The position numbers were made by a program, and so were the translations under genes. The notes beneath the pieces are model-generated. The model was not told the origin of the DNA and did not search any database. It saw nothing but the letters and a program-made list of their open reading frames with translations. A stretch of 32,530 nt of DNA from Pedosphaera sp. (GTDB lineage Bacteria; Verrucomicrobiota; Verrucomicrobiia; Limisphaerales; AAA164-E04). Positions within the stretch are counted from its first letter, which is position 1. Each line of letters begins with the position of its first letter. Of this stretch, positions 25,300 through 32,530 are shown in pieces. Location of the stretch: assembly GCA_002690655.1 (NCBI GenBank), contig NZFL01000014.1, positions 1-32,530 on the forward strand, given 5' to 3'.

Positions 25300-25883
25300 A
25301 CCCATTGTGTCGCTACCACAAATTTCGAATGCACCGTACACTGGATGATGGATTTGAGCCCTCAGAAAAGTCAATCAGGCACATGAAGGTATGCAGTTGC
25401 TGCCAGTCTTGGTATCAGGAGCAACGCCGGTTGATCACTCATTTAAAGCGCCTTGCTAAATCTCAGGAACCTTTCGGATCAGCTCAGCTTCTTCCCGGGA
25501 TGATGGCATCCATGGGCAGGCCGTCAAGCGAGGAGCCTGTCTCCGCGCCATCAACAACTCCTTTGCCATGGCAGAAGTGGTTAATGCCATTGGCAACCAG
25601 CTGTGTGGTAATCACCGCCATGGTCCAACTGTTTCTGAGCAATGAGCTACAACCAAATGCGGCCACCAATCCCGGATGGCTTTCTCTTTCTCCCGATAGC
25701 TTGATTCAGCATACAACAGGGTTGTCGATTACCGACTGGGGGCAACAGCTGAACGAACCACTTGAGAAAGAATGGATGCTACTGAAAGAAGATGCCCGGG
25801 CGACTGCAGGTGGTCTGGCGAGCACGTTCCTCCCAAGTAAGTTTGTCGCTTTCTATCAACCGTCCATGAACTCAAAACCCTGA
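25296..25883 (+). CDS. Membrane anti-sigma factor with ZAS zinc motif
   Basis: The 195-residue protein begins MNPLCRYHKFRMHRT. The H-x3-C-x2-C motif of zinc-containing anti-sigma factors is present (His29, Cys33, Cys36, in RHMKVCSCCQSWY). A single transmembrane helix follows at about 94-115 and then a periplasmic tail of about 80 residues. In the known families the cytoplasmic ZAS domain holds the sigma factor at the membrane. The start has an AAAGGAGA ribosome binding site and overlaps the sigma stop by four bases. The identification rests on the motif, topology and coupling. Confidence 0.8.
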   Translation: MNPLCRYHKFRMHRTLDDGFEPSEKSIRHMKVCSCCQSWYQEQRRLITHLKRLAKSQEPFGSAQLLPGMMASMGRPSSEEPVSAPSTTPLPWQKWLMPLATSCVVITAMVQLFLSNELQPNAATNPGWLSLSPDSLIQHTTGLSITDWGQQLNEPLEKEWMLLKEDARATAGGLASTFLPSKFVAFYQPSMNSKP

Positions 25884-25889
25884 TCCTTC

Positions 25890-26822
25890 ATGCCTGAATT
25901 TGTCATACGGACCGAAGCGTTGACCAAAAAGTTCGGATCGCAATCCGCTCTGGATGAGGTAAGCGTCCAAGTGCCCCCTGGCCCCATCGGTTTACTTGGC
26001 CCGAACGGTGCCGGAAAAAGCACCTTCATGAAGTGCCTGCTTCAGCTTATGCCAAGCACATCGGGAAAAGCTTTCTTGCTCGGTCAGGAAGTAGGGCAAG
26101 TGGGGCGTGAAATACGCACCCGTGTCGGCTACACCCCGGAACAGGATTGTCACATTCCAGGTATGCTGGGTTGTGAATACGTAGCCTATTGTGCCCAGTT
26201 GACAGGGCTACCTTATCAGGCGGCTCGCCAGCGATCTCATGAGATGCTGGATTTCGTAGGGATGGGGCAGGAGCGCTACAGAAAAATTGACACCTATTCG
26301 ACCGGCATGCGTCAGCGCCTGAAATTGGCTCAGGCGATTGTTCATGACCCTGAGATTGTGTTTCTGGATGAGCCCACCAATGGACTGGATCCGAGGGGGC
26401 GCGAGCAGATACTGGAATTGATTCAGAGTCTGTGGACAGAACACGGTATCAGTGTGGTTTTGTCTTCGCATTTGCTTCATGATGTGCAGCGCATTTGTGA
26501 CCAGATCATTATCGTCGCACTGGGGAAAGTGCTGATACACGATACGATTGCCAATCTGAGCGCTCAGTGCAAAGGGTCAGCAGAGGTGGTTGTCGCAAAT
26601 GATCAGCAAAAACTAGTCCGTTTATTCAAGGCAGAAGGTTGGCCCTCTGAAAACTTGCCCAACGGGCACCTCAAAGTCGAACATGGGGGATTGGATATCA
26701 ATCCCATTCTTGAAATCATGCACCGCGCAGGCATCACTCCCATTGAAGTGTTGCCAAGCCCAAACGCATTGGAAGAATTTTTTATCCAAGCCTTAAATAC
26801 TGCCCATGAGTCTGTATCGTAG
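25890..26822 (+). CDS. ABC-2 transporter ATP-binding protein (first)
   Basis: This 310-residue ATPase subunit of an ABC-2 exporter has Walker A GPNGAGKST (about 37-45), a Q-loop region, the signature YSTGMRQRLK, Walker B IVFLDEPTNGLDP and the switch histidine in VVLSSHLLHDV. The signature differs from the LSGGQ consensus, as is common in CcmA/NosF-like ATPases. A C-terminal regulatory-type domain follows at about 225-310. It starts six bases after the anti-sigma stop and its end overlaps the permease start by 17 bases. Confidence 0.93.
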   Translation: MPEFVIRTEALTKKFGSQSALDEVSVQVPPGPIGLLGPNGAGKSTFMKCLLQLMPSTSGKAFLLGQEVGQVGREIRTRVGYTPEQDCHIPGMLGCEYVAYCAQLTGLPYQAARQRSHEMLDFVGMGQERYRKIDTYSTGMRQRLKLAQAIVHDPEIVFLDEPTNGLDPRGREQILELIQSLWTEHGISVVLSSHLLHDVQRICDQIIIVALGKVLIHDTIANLSAQCKGSAEVVVANDQQKLVRLFKAEGWPSENLPNGHLKVEHGGLDINPILEIMHRAGITPIEVLPSPNALEEFFIQALNTAHESVS

Positions 26823-27801
26823 CACATATCAACATTGGAAAGGCAAGCATCAGGGAATCTGGTATCGTCGCTATGCCATTGCGGCCAATGGCATCCAGAG
26901 TGCCTGGTCAAGCAAATGGACTCGGAACATGGTCATGGCAGCATGGATCCTGTCGGTTGTGCAGGCAGCTTTGTTGTTTGGGATCGGGCAACTTCTGGTG
27001 AAGGATAGTGTGATTTATTCTCTGGTCGAACAACTTCAGCCCCAGCTTCAGGTGTTTGCCAATGGTTTGATGTCCTGGATCGTGGCTCATCCTGAGATTT
27101 CGGTTAGAAGCATCTACAGCTTTCTTTTCTACTTTTTCTCAGGATGGATGAGTACCCTTTCGTTGATTATCATTGCTCTTGTTATCCCGTCGCTCATTTC
27201 CAGAGACCTTTCGAGCAAAGCAATCATCATTTACAGTTCCAAAGCTGTAAGTCGTTTTGATTACTTCCTGGGCAAATTTTTCTCTGTTTTTGGGGTTCTC
27301 TGTATCGCCTGGCTTTTTCCGGTCTGCAGTGCCTGGCTCCTTGGGGGATTGTTGGCACCGGATTGGAGTTTTGTCTGGCATTCAAGAATGGCACTGTTCA
27401 AGTCTGCTGCTTACATCATTTTTGCGGCCAGTTTTCTTAGTATCATTGCAATGGGCATCTCTGCAGTTTCAGTCAAAGAAAAATCTGCCACAGTGATTTG
27501 GGTCGTCTTGTGGATCCTTGGAAATGTATTGAGTAGGATTGGCGCAAAAACGGAATCATGGATTCAACACCTGAGCTTCAACTACAACCTTGAGCAACTT
27601 TCTCTTAAGTTGTTTCAGCCAAAAAACGAGCTGAGCCTGCTTCAAGACAATGTACCGGTGGTCGGCAACTTACTTCGGGGTTTACCTGTCGACAGGTTCC
27701 CGATGTTTCAATCCCCCCAATTCGCTGGAGCCATGATGACCTGCGGTATCATGATCACTCTGGCAATCATCATTCTCAATTGGAAGGTAAGACCCGAATG
27801 A
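26806..27801 (+). CDS. ABC-2 type permease (first)
   Basis: A 331-residue integral membrane protein with an amphipathic N-terminus and several hydrophobic helices: about 44-65 (MAAWILSVVQAALLFGIG), 105-135 (with SLIIIALVIPSLISR), 150-185, 200-225, 230-250 and the last at about 305-325. The segment DLSSKAIIIYSSKAVSRFDY resembles the cytoplasmic coupling region of ABC-2 permeases that accompany NosF-like ATPases. It should form a dimer with two copies of the ATPase before it. The export substrate is unknown. Confidence 0.82.
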   Translation: MSLYRSTYQHWKGKHQGIWYRRYAIAANGIQSAWSSKWTRNMVMAAWILSVVQAALLFGIGQLLVKDSVIYSLVEQLQPQLQVFANGLMSWIVAHPEISVRSIYSFLFYFFSGWMSTLSLIIIALVIPSLISRDLSSKAIIIYSSKAVSRFDYFLGKFFSVFGVLCIAWLFPVCSAWLLGGLLAPDWSFVWHSRMALFKSAAYIIFAASFLSIIAMGISAVSVKEKSATVIWVVLWILGNVLSRIGAKTESWIQHLSFNYNLEQLSLKLFQPKNELSLLQDNVPVVGNLLRGLPVDRFPMFQSPQFAGAMMTCGIMITLAIIILNWKVRPE

Positions 27802-28727
27802 ACGATCCCATTATTCAAGGTATCAAACTAAGTCGCTGGTATGGCGTCGTGATGGGGCTCAATAATATTGATTTTCAAATCCACCCCGGTATCACCGGGC
27901 TGGTTGGACCCAATGGCGCAGGTAAAAGCACACTGATCCAGATCATAACCGGTCAATTACAACCCAGTTCAGGTTCATTGAAGGTCTTTGGAGAAAATCC
28001 ATGGAATCAACCTTCCGTGCTCAGAAGAATTGGGTATTGCCCCGAACGTGAATCGCTTCCGGAGCACCTGAAGCCCATGGATTGGCTTAGCGGGCTCGGA
28101 CAGATCAGCGGGATACCCCGAACTGCTTTTCCCGAACTGGGTATTCGATTGCTTAAACGAGTCAAGCTGGGCGAAGCTCACTGGAAAAAGCGACTTGGCC
28201 AGTATTCAAAGGGCATGCGCCAACGAGTCAAACTCGCACAGGCACTGATGCATTCGCCGGACCTGCTCATTCTGGATGAACCCATGAATGGCCTCGACCC
28301 CATGGGACGCCAAGATATCGCAGATATTCTTAAATCACTCGCTCATGAGGGTATCAGCATCATCATCTCAAGTCACATCCTTGCTGAGCTGGAGTCTCTT
28401 TGTAAAAATGTAATGATCCTGAATTGGGGGAGAGTCATTGCCTCAGGTGCAAAAAATGAAATCCGGTCGGACCTCAGTCAATGGGCCGAGGAGTTAAGCG
28501 TTCGCTGCGACGATCCTCAAAAATTGGCGCGTATCTTGTTTGAAGAAGATCATGTATTGGGTTTTGATATCCAGAAAGAGGAACAGCGACTTGATTTCCG
28601 GATCAAAAACCCTTCCCAGTTTTATCAGAACTGGAATCAACTGCTGCAGGATTCAGGGCTTATCGTTTTTGAAATCAGCAGCAAAAGCCAATCGTTGAAT
28701 CAAATTTTCAACAAGGTCACCACATAG
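27798..28727 (+). CDS. ABC-2 transporter ATP-binding protein (second)
   Basis: A 309-residue ABC ATPase starting at ATG 27798, overlapping the permease stop by four bases (ATGA). Walker A is GPNGAGKST, the signature YSKGMRQRVK, Walker B LLILDEPMNGLDPMG and the H-loop IIISSHILAELESL. It is similar in design to the first ATPase but not a recent duplicate. The Pro/Thr after the Walker B Glu is replaced by Pro-Met. It should pair with the permease gene five bases downstream. Confidence 0.93.
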   Translation: MNDPIIQGIKLSRWYGVVMGLNNIDFQIHPGITGLVGPNGAGKSTLIQIITGQLQPSSGSLKVFGENPWNQPSVLRRIGYCPERESLPEHLKPMDWLSGLGQISGIPRTAFPELGIRLLKRVKLGEAHWKKRLGQYSKGMRQRVKLAQALMHSPDLLILDEPMNGLDPMGRQDIADILKSLAHEGISIIISSHILAELESLCKNVMILNWGRVIASGAKNEIRSDLSQWAEELSVRCDDPQKLARILFEEDHVLGFDIQKEEQRLDFRIKNPSQFYQNWNQLLQDSGLIVFEISSKSQSLNQIFNKVTT

Positions 28728-28732
28728 GAGAT

Positions 28733-29542
28733 ATGAATCACGAAAGCACATTGGAAACGACCTTGGACAAACCATCAATTCACCCAAACTTTTTTGGCAT
28801 TCTAGCTGGCATATGGAAATTAACCTGGAAATCACAGCTCACCTGGAAAAAGATTTACGGCTTGTTTTCGAATGTACTGGGACTTCCTTTACTGAGCTAT
28901 TTTGCCTTTTCAATTGGAGACCAGTCGAATGCTTTCTACATGTTTACAGTGGATTTTTATATCCTTCTGGTGCTGCCAATCACATGCCTGACTGTATTTG
29001 GCGGCATGGTCCGGGATGATCTGCAGGAGGACACGGTATGTTTTCTCCTGACTCGCCCCATGAAGCGTTGGCAATTTTTTCTGACCAAGTATCTGAGTCA
29101 TCTGGCATGGACGCAGATAACCACAGCACTCACTCTGCTTGCCTTCGCCTTGGCCGGCACGCTGCGGGGTGTGGATAATGTTCCCAGTCTCATTTTTGCC
29201 CTTCTCATGATACAGATTCCAGCCATTGTGGTTTATGGTGCCATCAGTTCTTTAATGGGTTTGACCACCAAGAAATATCTGGTGTTCGGGATCATCTATG
29301 GCTTCGTTGTGGAATTTGGAATAGGCCAGATTCCCACCAACATCAATACGCTGGCCATGACCAACCATCTGAAATCGCTGCTGGCAAAATACCCCCCATT
29401 ATCCGAACATCTTGGTGTGGAACCCGGCTCATCGCTGACCGCAGCGGCAGCCATTGCCGCGGTCACCATTGTATTCCTGGTGATAAGCAGCGTCTTATTC
29501 ACCATGCGGGAATACAACCATTCGGACGAGATGTCCAAGTAA
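28733..29542 (+). CDS. ABC-2 type permease (second)
   Basis: A 269-residue polytopic membrane protein with about six hydrophobic segments, at roughly 42-58, 75-92, 120-145, 150-175, 180-200 and 230-258. The motif EDTVCFLLTRPMKRWQFFL corresponds to the coupling region of ABC-2 permeases, as in the first permease. The start has an AGGAGA ribosome binding site and lies five bases after the second ATPase. It is the last gene of the operon. Its stop is followed by a short hairpin overlapping the ribosome binding site of the next small ORF. Confidence 0.85.
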   Translation: MNHESTLETTLDKPSIHPNFFGILAGIWKLTWKSQLTWKKIYGLFSNVLGLPLLSYFAFSIGDQSNAFYMFTVDFYILLVLPITCLTVFGGMVRDDLQEDTVCFLLTRPMKRWQFFLTKYLSHLAWTQITTALTLLAFALAGTLRGVDNVPSLIFALLMIQIPAIVVYGAISSLMGLTTKKYLVFGIIYGFVVEFGIGQIPTNINTLAMTNHLKSLLAKYPPLSEHLGVEPGSSLTAAAAIAAVTIVFLVISSVLFTMREYNHSDEMSK

Positions 29543-29570
29543 GCGACTCCTCAACCCGAGGGGGAGTAAA

Positions 29571-29741
29571 ATGGACTGTTTAAGACAAATCATTCCATCA
29601 GTCATCGAGTCATTGAGTCTGAATCTGGTTTCACCGCCAATAGATTGCATCCCATCAAGAAAAGCCATTGACTGCTTCACCACAGCCCTGCCAACTAAGG
29701 GTTGCAGATCCGCAAATCCATGTAACTTTGTGGGCATCTAA
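29571..29741 (+). CDS. Possible small ORF coupled to the photolyase gene
   Basis: A 56-codon frame starts at ATG 29571 after a GGGGGAG ribosome binding site (five bases upstream) and stops in TAATG at the photolyase start, so the two would be translationally coupled. The peptide contains five cysteines (Cys3, 26, 35, 45, 51) and no membrane segment. The composition looks only weakly protein-like and an antisense frame is also open here (29495-29737), so it may be just a leader. A short hairpin (29546-29567) would hide the ribosome binding site. Confidence 0.35.
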   Translation: MDCLRQIIPSVIESLSLNLVSPPIDCIPSRKAIDCFTTALPTKGCRSANPCNFVGI

Positions 29742-31198
29742 TGGCACATCAAGCACCAATCATCTTATGGTTCAGGAAAGATCTGAGATTATCGGATCAC
29801 CCATCTTTGATGGCAGCGATCGAAACAGGCCGACCTGTCATCCCCCTTTACATTCAGACGGAAGCCCCCTCATCGCGCAGACAAGGAGCCGCATCAAGAT
29901 GGTGGCTGCATCACTCATTAGAATCCCTGTCCAAAGATCTCAATGCGATAGGCGGCAAATTGATCATGCGTGTGGGAGATCCTGCGTCAGTGCTGGCAAC
30001 GATGTGTAAGTCAACCAGAGCTGACGCAGTCTACGTCTCAAAAGGATACGAGCCACAGATGGATGCTCAGGATCTGTCCCTTGCAAACCAGATGGGACAA
30101 GTGGGCATCCAGTGGAAATCGTTTCCAGGGCATCTCCTCTGGGAACCGGAAACCATCCGCAACAAATCGGGTAAACCTTTCCAGGTATTTACACCCTTTT
30201 GGAAATCAGCCAGTCAATCCTTGAAACCCATAACTCCGCTGCCCGTTCCAACGCATTGGCCTGCGCCCGTTGTGTGGCCAAAATCTGATTCGCTGAGCAA
30301 ATGCAATTACCTTCCCTCCACCCACTGGGATCAAGGTTTTTCAACAGTCTGGGCCCCGGGAGAGCAAGGTGCCCATGAGAATCTGAAACGGTTTGCAGGA
30401 CAGAAATTCGATAGTTATCAGGTTGAACGTGATTTTCCCGCCATCGAAGGCACCTCACGCCTTTCCGCTCACTTGCATTTTGGTGAAATCACGCCCAACC
30501 AGATCCTGCATGAATGCTTGCAAGTCGGTGTGCAGGCAGGAAAATCCAGCCTCTCTGTCATCCAGTCCACCTTCATGCGCGAAATCGGATGGCGAGAATT
30601 TGCACATCACTTGCTGATTCATTTTCCTTCCACCACCGAGCGCCCACTGCGCCCCGAGTTCGAGTCATTCCCCTGGCGAAAAGACTCAGAGATGCTCGCA
30701 GCATGGCAAAAAGGGCAAACCGGATACCCAATCGTCGATGCCGGCATGCGCGAATTGTGGGCCACCGGCTGGATGCATAACCGTGTGCGAATGATCGTGG
30801 GATCTTTTCTGGTCAAGCATCTTCTGATGGATTGGAAAGAGGGGGAACGCTGGTTCTGGAATACGCTTGTTGATGCTGATCTGGCAAACAATACGATGGG
30901 ATGGCAATGGATTGCCGGCTGCGGTGCGGATGCCGCTCCCTACTTCCGTATCTTCAATCCGATCACGCAAAGCGAAAAATTTGCGGGCAATGGTAATTAT
31001 GTTCGAAGATGGATACCGGAATTGAAAGACCTGGCTGACGCGCACCTTCATGCCCCCTGGAAAGCAAGTGCAAGCACCCTTGAAGGAGCAGGTATCATCC
31101 TGGGTAAATCTTATCCCAATCCAGTAGTCAATCACATGATTGCCAGAGAAACCGCGCTGGATGCATACCAGCGCATGAGATCGACTAAGAAAAAGTAA
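29741..31198 (+). CDS. phr: Deoxyribodipyrimidine photolyase (photolyase/cryptochrome family)
   Basis: This flavoenzyme repairs UV-induced pyrimidine dimers with light. The 485-residue protein has an N-terminal Rossmann antenna domain (ILWFRKDLRLSDHPSL at about 8-23) and the C-terminal FAD domain. The FAD region includes FMREIGWREFAHHLLIHFP, GMRELWATGWMHNRVRM, and the strongly conserved ADLANNTMGWQWIAGCGADA, then PYFRIFNP. This matches class I CPD photolyases; a (6-4) photolyase or cryptochrome cannot be fully excluded. Its 3' end is only four bases from the convergent transglycosylase gene. Confidence 0.93.
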   Translation: MAHQAPIILWFRKDLRLSDHPSLMAAIETGRPVIPLYIQTEAPSSRRQGAASRWWLHHSLESLSKDLNAIGGKLIMRVGDPASVLATMCKSTRADAVYVSKGYEPQMDAQDLSLANQMGQVGIQWKSFPGHLLWEPETIRNKSGKPFQVFTPFWKSASQSLKPITPLPVPTHWPAPVVWPKSDSLSKCNYLPSTHWDQGFSTVWAPGEQGAHENLKRFAGQKFDSYQVERDFPAIEGTSRLSAHLHFGEITPNQILHECLQVGVQAGKSSLSVIQSTFMREIGWREFAHHLLIHFPSTTERPLRPEFESFPWRKDSEMLAAWQKGQTGYPIVDAGMRELWATGWMHNRVRMIVGSFLVKHLLMDWKEGERWFWNTLVDADLANNTMGWQWIAGCGADAAPYFRIFNPITQSEKFAGNGNYVRRWIPELKDLADAHLHAPWKASASTLEGAGIILGKSYPNPVVNHMIARETALDAYQRMRSTKKK

Positions 31199-31202
31199 CT
31201 CC

Positions 31203-31844
31203 TTACTCAGGGCGGCTTGTTGAGATTTCTTGCGTGGAGCCCGAGGATTGCAGCGTGTTGAAATTTACGGGAACTTCATTAGCCCAAACCAGTTCAAAAT
31301 CATCCTGAAATCCTTCAAAATACCCAATGACAGATCGAATGTATTGGCGGGTTCCCGGGTAATCCATTTGCCGGAGAAAAACCACGCTGTTGGTGGCTCC
31401 CTCATCGGCCATCCATTCAAGTACAACCTTGCGCCCGGCGTTGTAATCTGCCAGGGCATAGACGAGCGGCCGGTCTTTTTCCGCATACCTTTGGAGCATC
31501 TTGGATAGATAAAAGGCCCCTGCCAAGGCATTGGTTCTGGGGTGGATCAGATGCTCCGGCTGAAAAGTGGGAATACCCTCCGCATCCGCCCATTCAAATG
31601 AGGCCATGTCGGTCAACTGCATCAACCCCAATTCACCCACTCCCCCCCTGGCATTGGCATCAAGACGACTTTCCTGCCACGCAACCGCCTTGACAATGGC
31701 AGGATGCACGCCGTAGAGGATACCTGCGTCTCTGAACAGACCGTCATAACGGTGGGTATCGACAGCATCACGTCGAAAGTGGATCAGGAAATACCCTGAC
31801 ACTCCAAAAACAAAAGCAGTCAGCATGGTCGTTGATAAACGCAT
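31203..31844 (-). CDS. Lytic transglycosylase (SLT domain), membrane-anchored
   Basis: It cleaves peptidoglycan glycan strands with 1,6-anhydro end formation. From ATG 31844 the 213-residue protein begins MRLSTTMLTAFVFGVSGYF, a signal or membrane anchor. The SLT/goose-lysozyme-like domain follows with the catalytic Glu in VAWQESRLD, then GVGELGLMQLT and YNAGRKVVLEW. It is small and lacks peptidoglycan-binding modules. The upstream in-frame start at 31883 would only add polar residues. It is convergent with the photolyase gene. Confidence 0.87.
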   Translation of the reverse strand: MRLSTTMLTAFVFGVSGYFLIHFRRDAVDTHRYDGLFRDAGILYGVHPAIVKAVAWQESRLDANARGGVGELGLMQLTDMASFEWADAEGIPTFQPEHLIHPRTNALAGAFYLSKMLQRYAEKDRPLVYALADYNAGRKVVLEWMADEGATNSVVFLRQMDYPGTRQYIRSVIGYFEGFQDDFELVWANEVPVNFNTLQSSGSTQEISTSRPE

Positions 31845-31963
31845 TGAAGAAGAAACAATACAACAGGGCTTCAAGAATGCCAAATGTGGACCCTGGACAA
31901 AAAAATGAAAAATTCCATTGCAAGAAATCGAATTTTACTCCTTATTACTGCCCTGTCTCGTGT

Positions 31964-32040
31964 CGGAGCGTAGCTCAGCTTGGCAGAGCGCCAGCTTTGG
32001 GAGCTGGATGTCGCAGGTTCGAATCCTGTCGCTCCGACCA
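31964..32040 (+). tRNA. tRNA-Pro(TGG)
   Basis: The 77-base cloverleaf has acceptor stem CGGAGCG/CGCTCCG, discriminator A, an encoded CCA, T loop TTCGAAT and anticodon stem CCAGC/GCTGG. The loop TTTGGGA gives anticodon TGG, proline. The gene is complete, so an element inserted at its 3' end would have restored it. Confidence 0.97.
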
Positions 32041-32075
32041 TCTCCATCAACTACTTACGTAGAAAACAGGGATCT

Positions 32076-32099
32076 TGACACAAATCTGACACAGATTTG
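32076..32099. repeat. TGACACA direct repeat and hairpin downstream of tRNA-Pro
   Basis: TGACACA occurs at 32076-32082 and again at 32087-32093, 11 bases apart. CAAATCT (32081-32087) and AGATTTG (32093-32099) form a perfect seven-base inverted repeat. Short direct repeats between a tRNA gene and an integrase gene are what arm-type recombinase sites look like; that role is an inference. Confidence 0.45.
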
Positions 32100-32139
32100 C
32101 CCTCTAAAATCTCCACCCAAACCAGGTCGCAGCGGTCGC

Positions 32140-32388
32140 ATGCCAAAGTTTCCACAAGAAATATCCAAGGGTGGGTTTGCTGTCAGAATATATAAACCCA
32201 CCGAATCCAAGCCTCGATACCGCCTTGATTACACGGTGGATGGCAAAAGATTCCAGCCCACTTTCAGGACTTTCGAGTTAGCTCAAAAGGAGGCAACCCG
32301 TGTCCTGAACCAGCTGGCATACGGAAACAAAACAGGTGCGATGGATTTTCAGGAAGGACATCCCTTGAAAGGATTTATCTTTCGCTAG
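32140..32388 (+). CDS. Integrase N-terminal arm-binding-like small protein (possible remnant)
   Basis: The 82-residue frame starts at ATG 32140. It contains FAVRIYKPTESKPRYRLDY, a beta-strand pair with TVDGKRFQPTF, then FELAQKEATRVLNQL. This is the pattern of the short three-strand and helix N-terminal domain of phage-type tyrosine recombinases, which binds arm sites. Nothing after it encodes the core-binding or catalytic domains (no Arg-His-Arg-Tyr set), and the frame ends in a clear TAG. It is therefore a truncated integrase, a stand-alone DNA-binding protein or a remnant. A nine-base inverted repeat (32170-32178/32194-32202) lies inside it. The position right after tRNA-Pro supports an integrase origin. 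Confidence 0.5.
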   Translation: MPKFPQEISKGGFAVRIYKPTESKPRYRLDYTVDGKRFQPTFRTFELAQKEATRVLNQLAYGNKTGAMDFQEGHPLKGFIFR

Positions 32389-32452
32389 GATCCTTAAGTT
32401 TCGTTGTCTGAGGATCATTAAAAAATGGAAACAAAAACTGTTTTAGAAATCC

Positions 32453-32477
32453 TTTAGGAAATTGCTCATTTCCTAAA
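32453..32477. repeat. Inverted repeat near the window end
   Basis: TTTAGGAAAT (32453-32462) and ATTTCCTAAA (32468-32477) form a perfect ten-base stem with a five-base loop. It is A/T-rich and not followed by a strong T-run, so it may be a weak terminator or a protein-binding palindrome. Confidence 0.4.
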
Positions 32478-32530
32478 CCCGTTGTTTTAGGCCACTTACT
32501 ATTCGGCAGGTAATAGGTCCCAAAAACTCG

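Noticed and set aside
29495..29737. 80-codon antisense frame between the ABC permease and the photolyase
   Set aside because: It runs into the permease gene on the other strand, has no ribosome binding site or recognisable family and competes with a better-placed plus-strand frame.
1..32530. CRISPR arrays, insertion sequences and rRNA genes
   Set aside because: No regularly spaced repeats, no transposase-like protein with terminal inverted repeats and no rRNA sequence were seen.

Overview
The window looks like a chromosomal segment of a PVC-group bacterium, most likely Verrucomicrobiota (Opitutae/Puniceicoccales-like). This is an inference from the gene families, not from a marker search. 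The support is an EF-Tu with an atypical switch I of a type I associate with Verrucomicrobiota, a Tat-exported Gfo/Idh/MocA protein, a split secretin/PilM/PilB locus, and a secreted alpha/beta hydrolase of PVC style. Everything seen is ordinary chromosome except the last ~500 bases, which look like the edge of an integrated element.

Layout. (1) 1-4459, minus strand: the translation locus tRNA-Thr - tuf - terminator - tRNA-Trp - tRNA-Ser - secE - nusG - rplK - rplA - rplJ - rplL (rplL is cut by the window edge). A TTGACA/TAATGT promoter lies upstream of tRNA-Thr. (2) 4775-6067, plus: a Tat-signal Gfo/Idh/MocA oxidoreductase, convergent with guaB (IMP dehydrogenase, minus, with a hairpin terminator). 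(3) 7795-14859, minus: a tightly overlapping five-gene cluster, lipobox secretin -> PilM/PilN-like fusion -> PilO/GspM-like -> PilP/GspC-like -> PilB/GspE ATPase. It encodes the envelope-spanning and motor parts of a type IV pilus or type II secretion machine, but no inner-membrane platform protein (PilC/GspF), pilin or prepilin peptidase is nearby. (4) 15126-18797: ispA-type prenyl synthase, a divergent secreted hydrolase, nspC (polyamine synthesis) and a DUF2203-like gene. (5) 18833-23638, minus: an exported TPR protein, a 33-residue basic mS38/bS22-like ribosomal mini-protein, hisG (long form), purN and a dihydroorotate dehydrogenase-family gene.

(6) 23772-29542, plus: an apparent operon of an unknown secreted protein, an ECF sigma factor, a membrane anti-sigma factor with a ZAS zinc motif, and two ABC-2 transporters (ATPase/permease twice), with stop/start overlaps or very short gaps. 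This reads as a self-regulated envelope-response or export module. (7) 29571-31883: a possible small ORF coupled to a photolyase gene, then a convergent lytic transglycosylase gene. (8) 31964-32530: tRNA-Pro(TGG) followed by direct TGACACA repeats and an 82-residue protein resembling only the N-terminal arm-binding part of a tyrosine integrase, suggesting a tRNA-targeted element or its remnant.

The best candidates for something less described are the reduced secretin/PilMN/PilB locus and the ECF-ZAS-double-ABC operon with its unknown exported first gene. The most striking sequence-level oddities are the EF-Tu switch I and the IMPDH Asp-to-Ser change.
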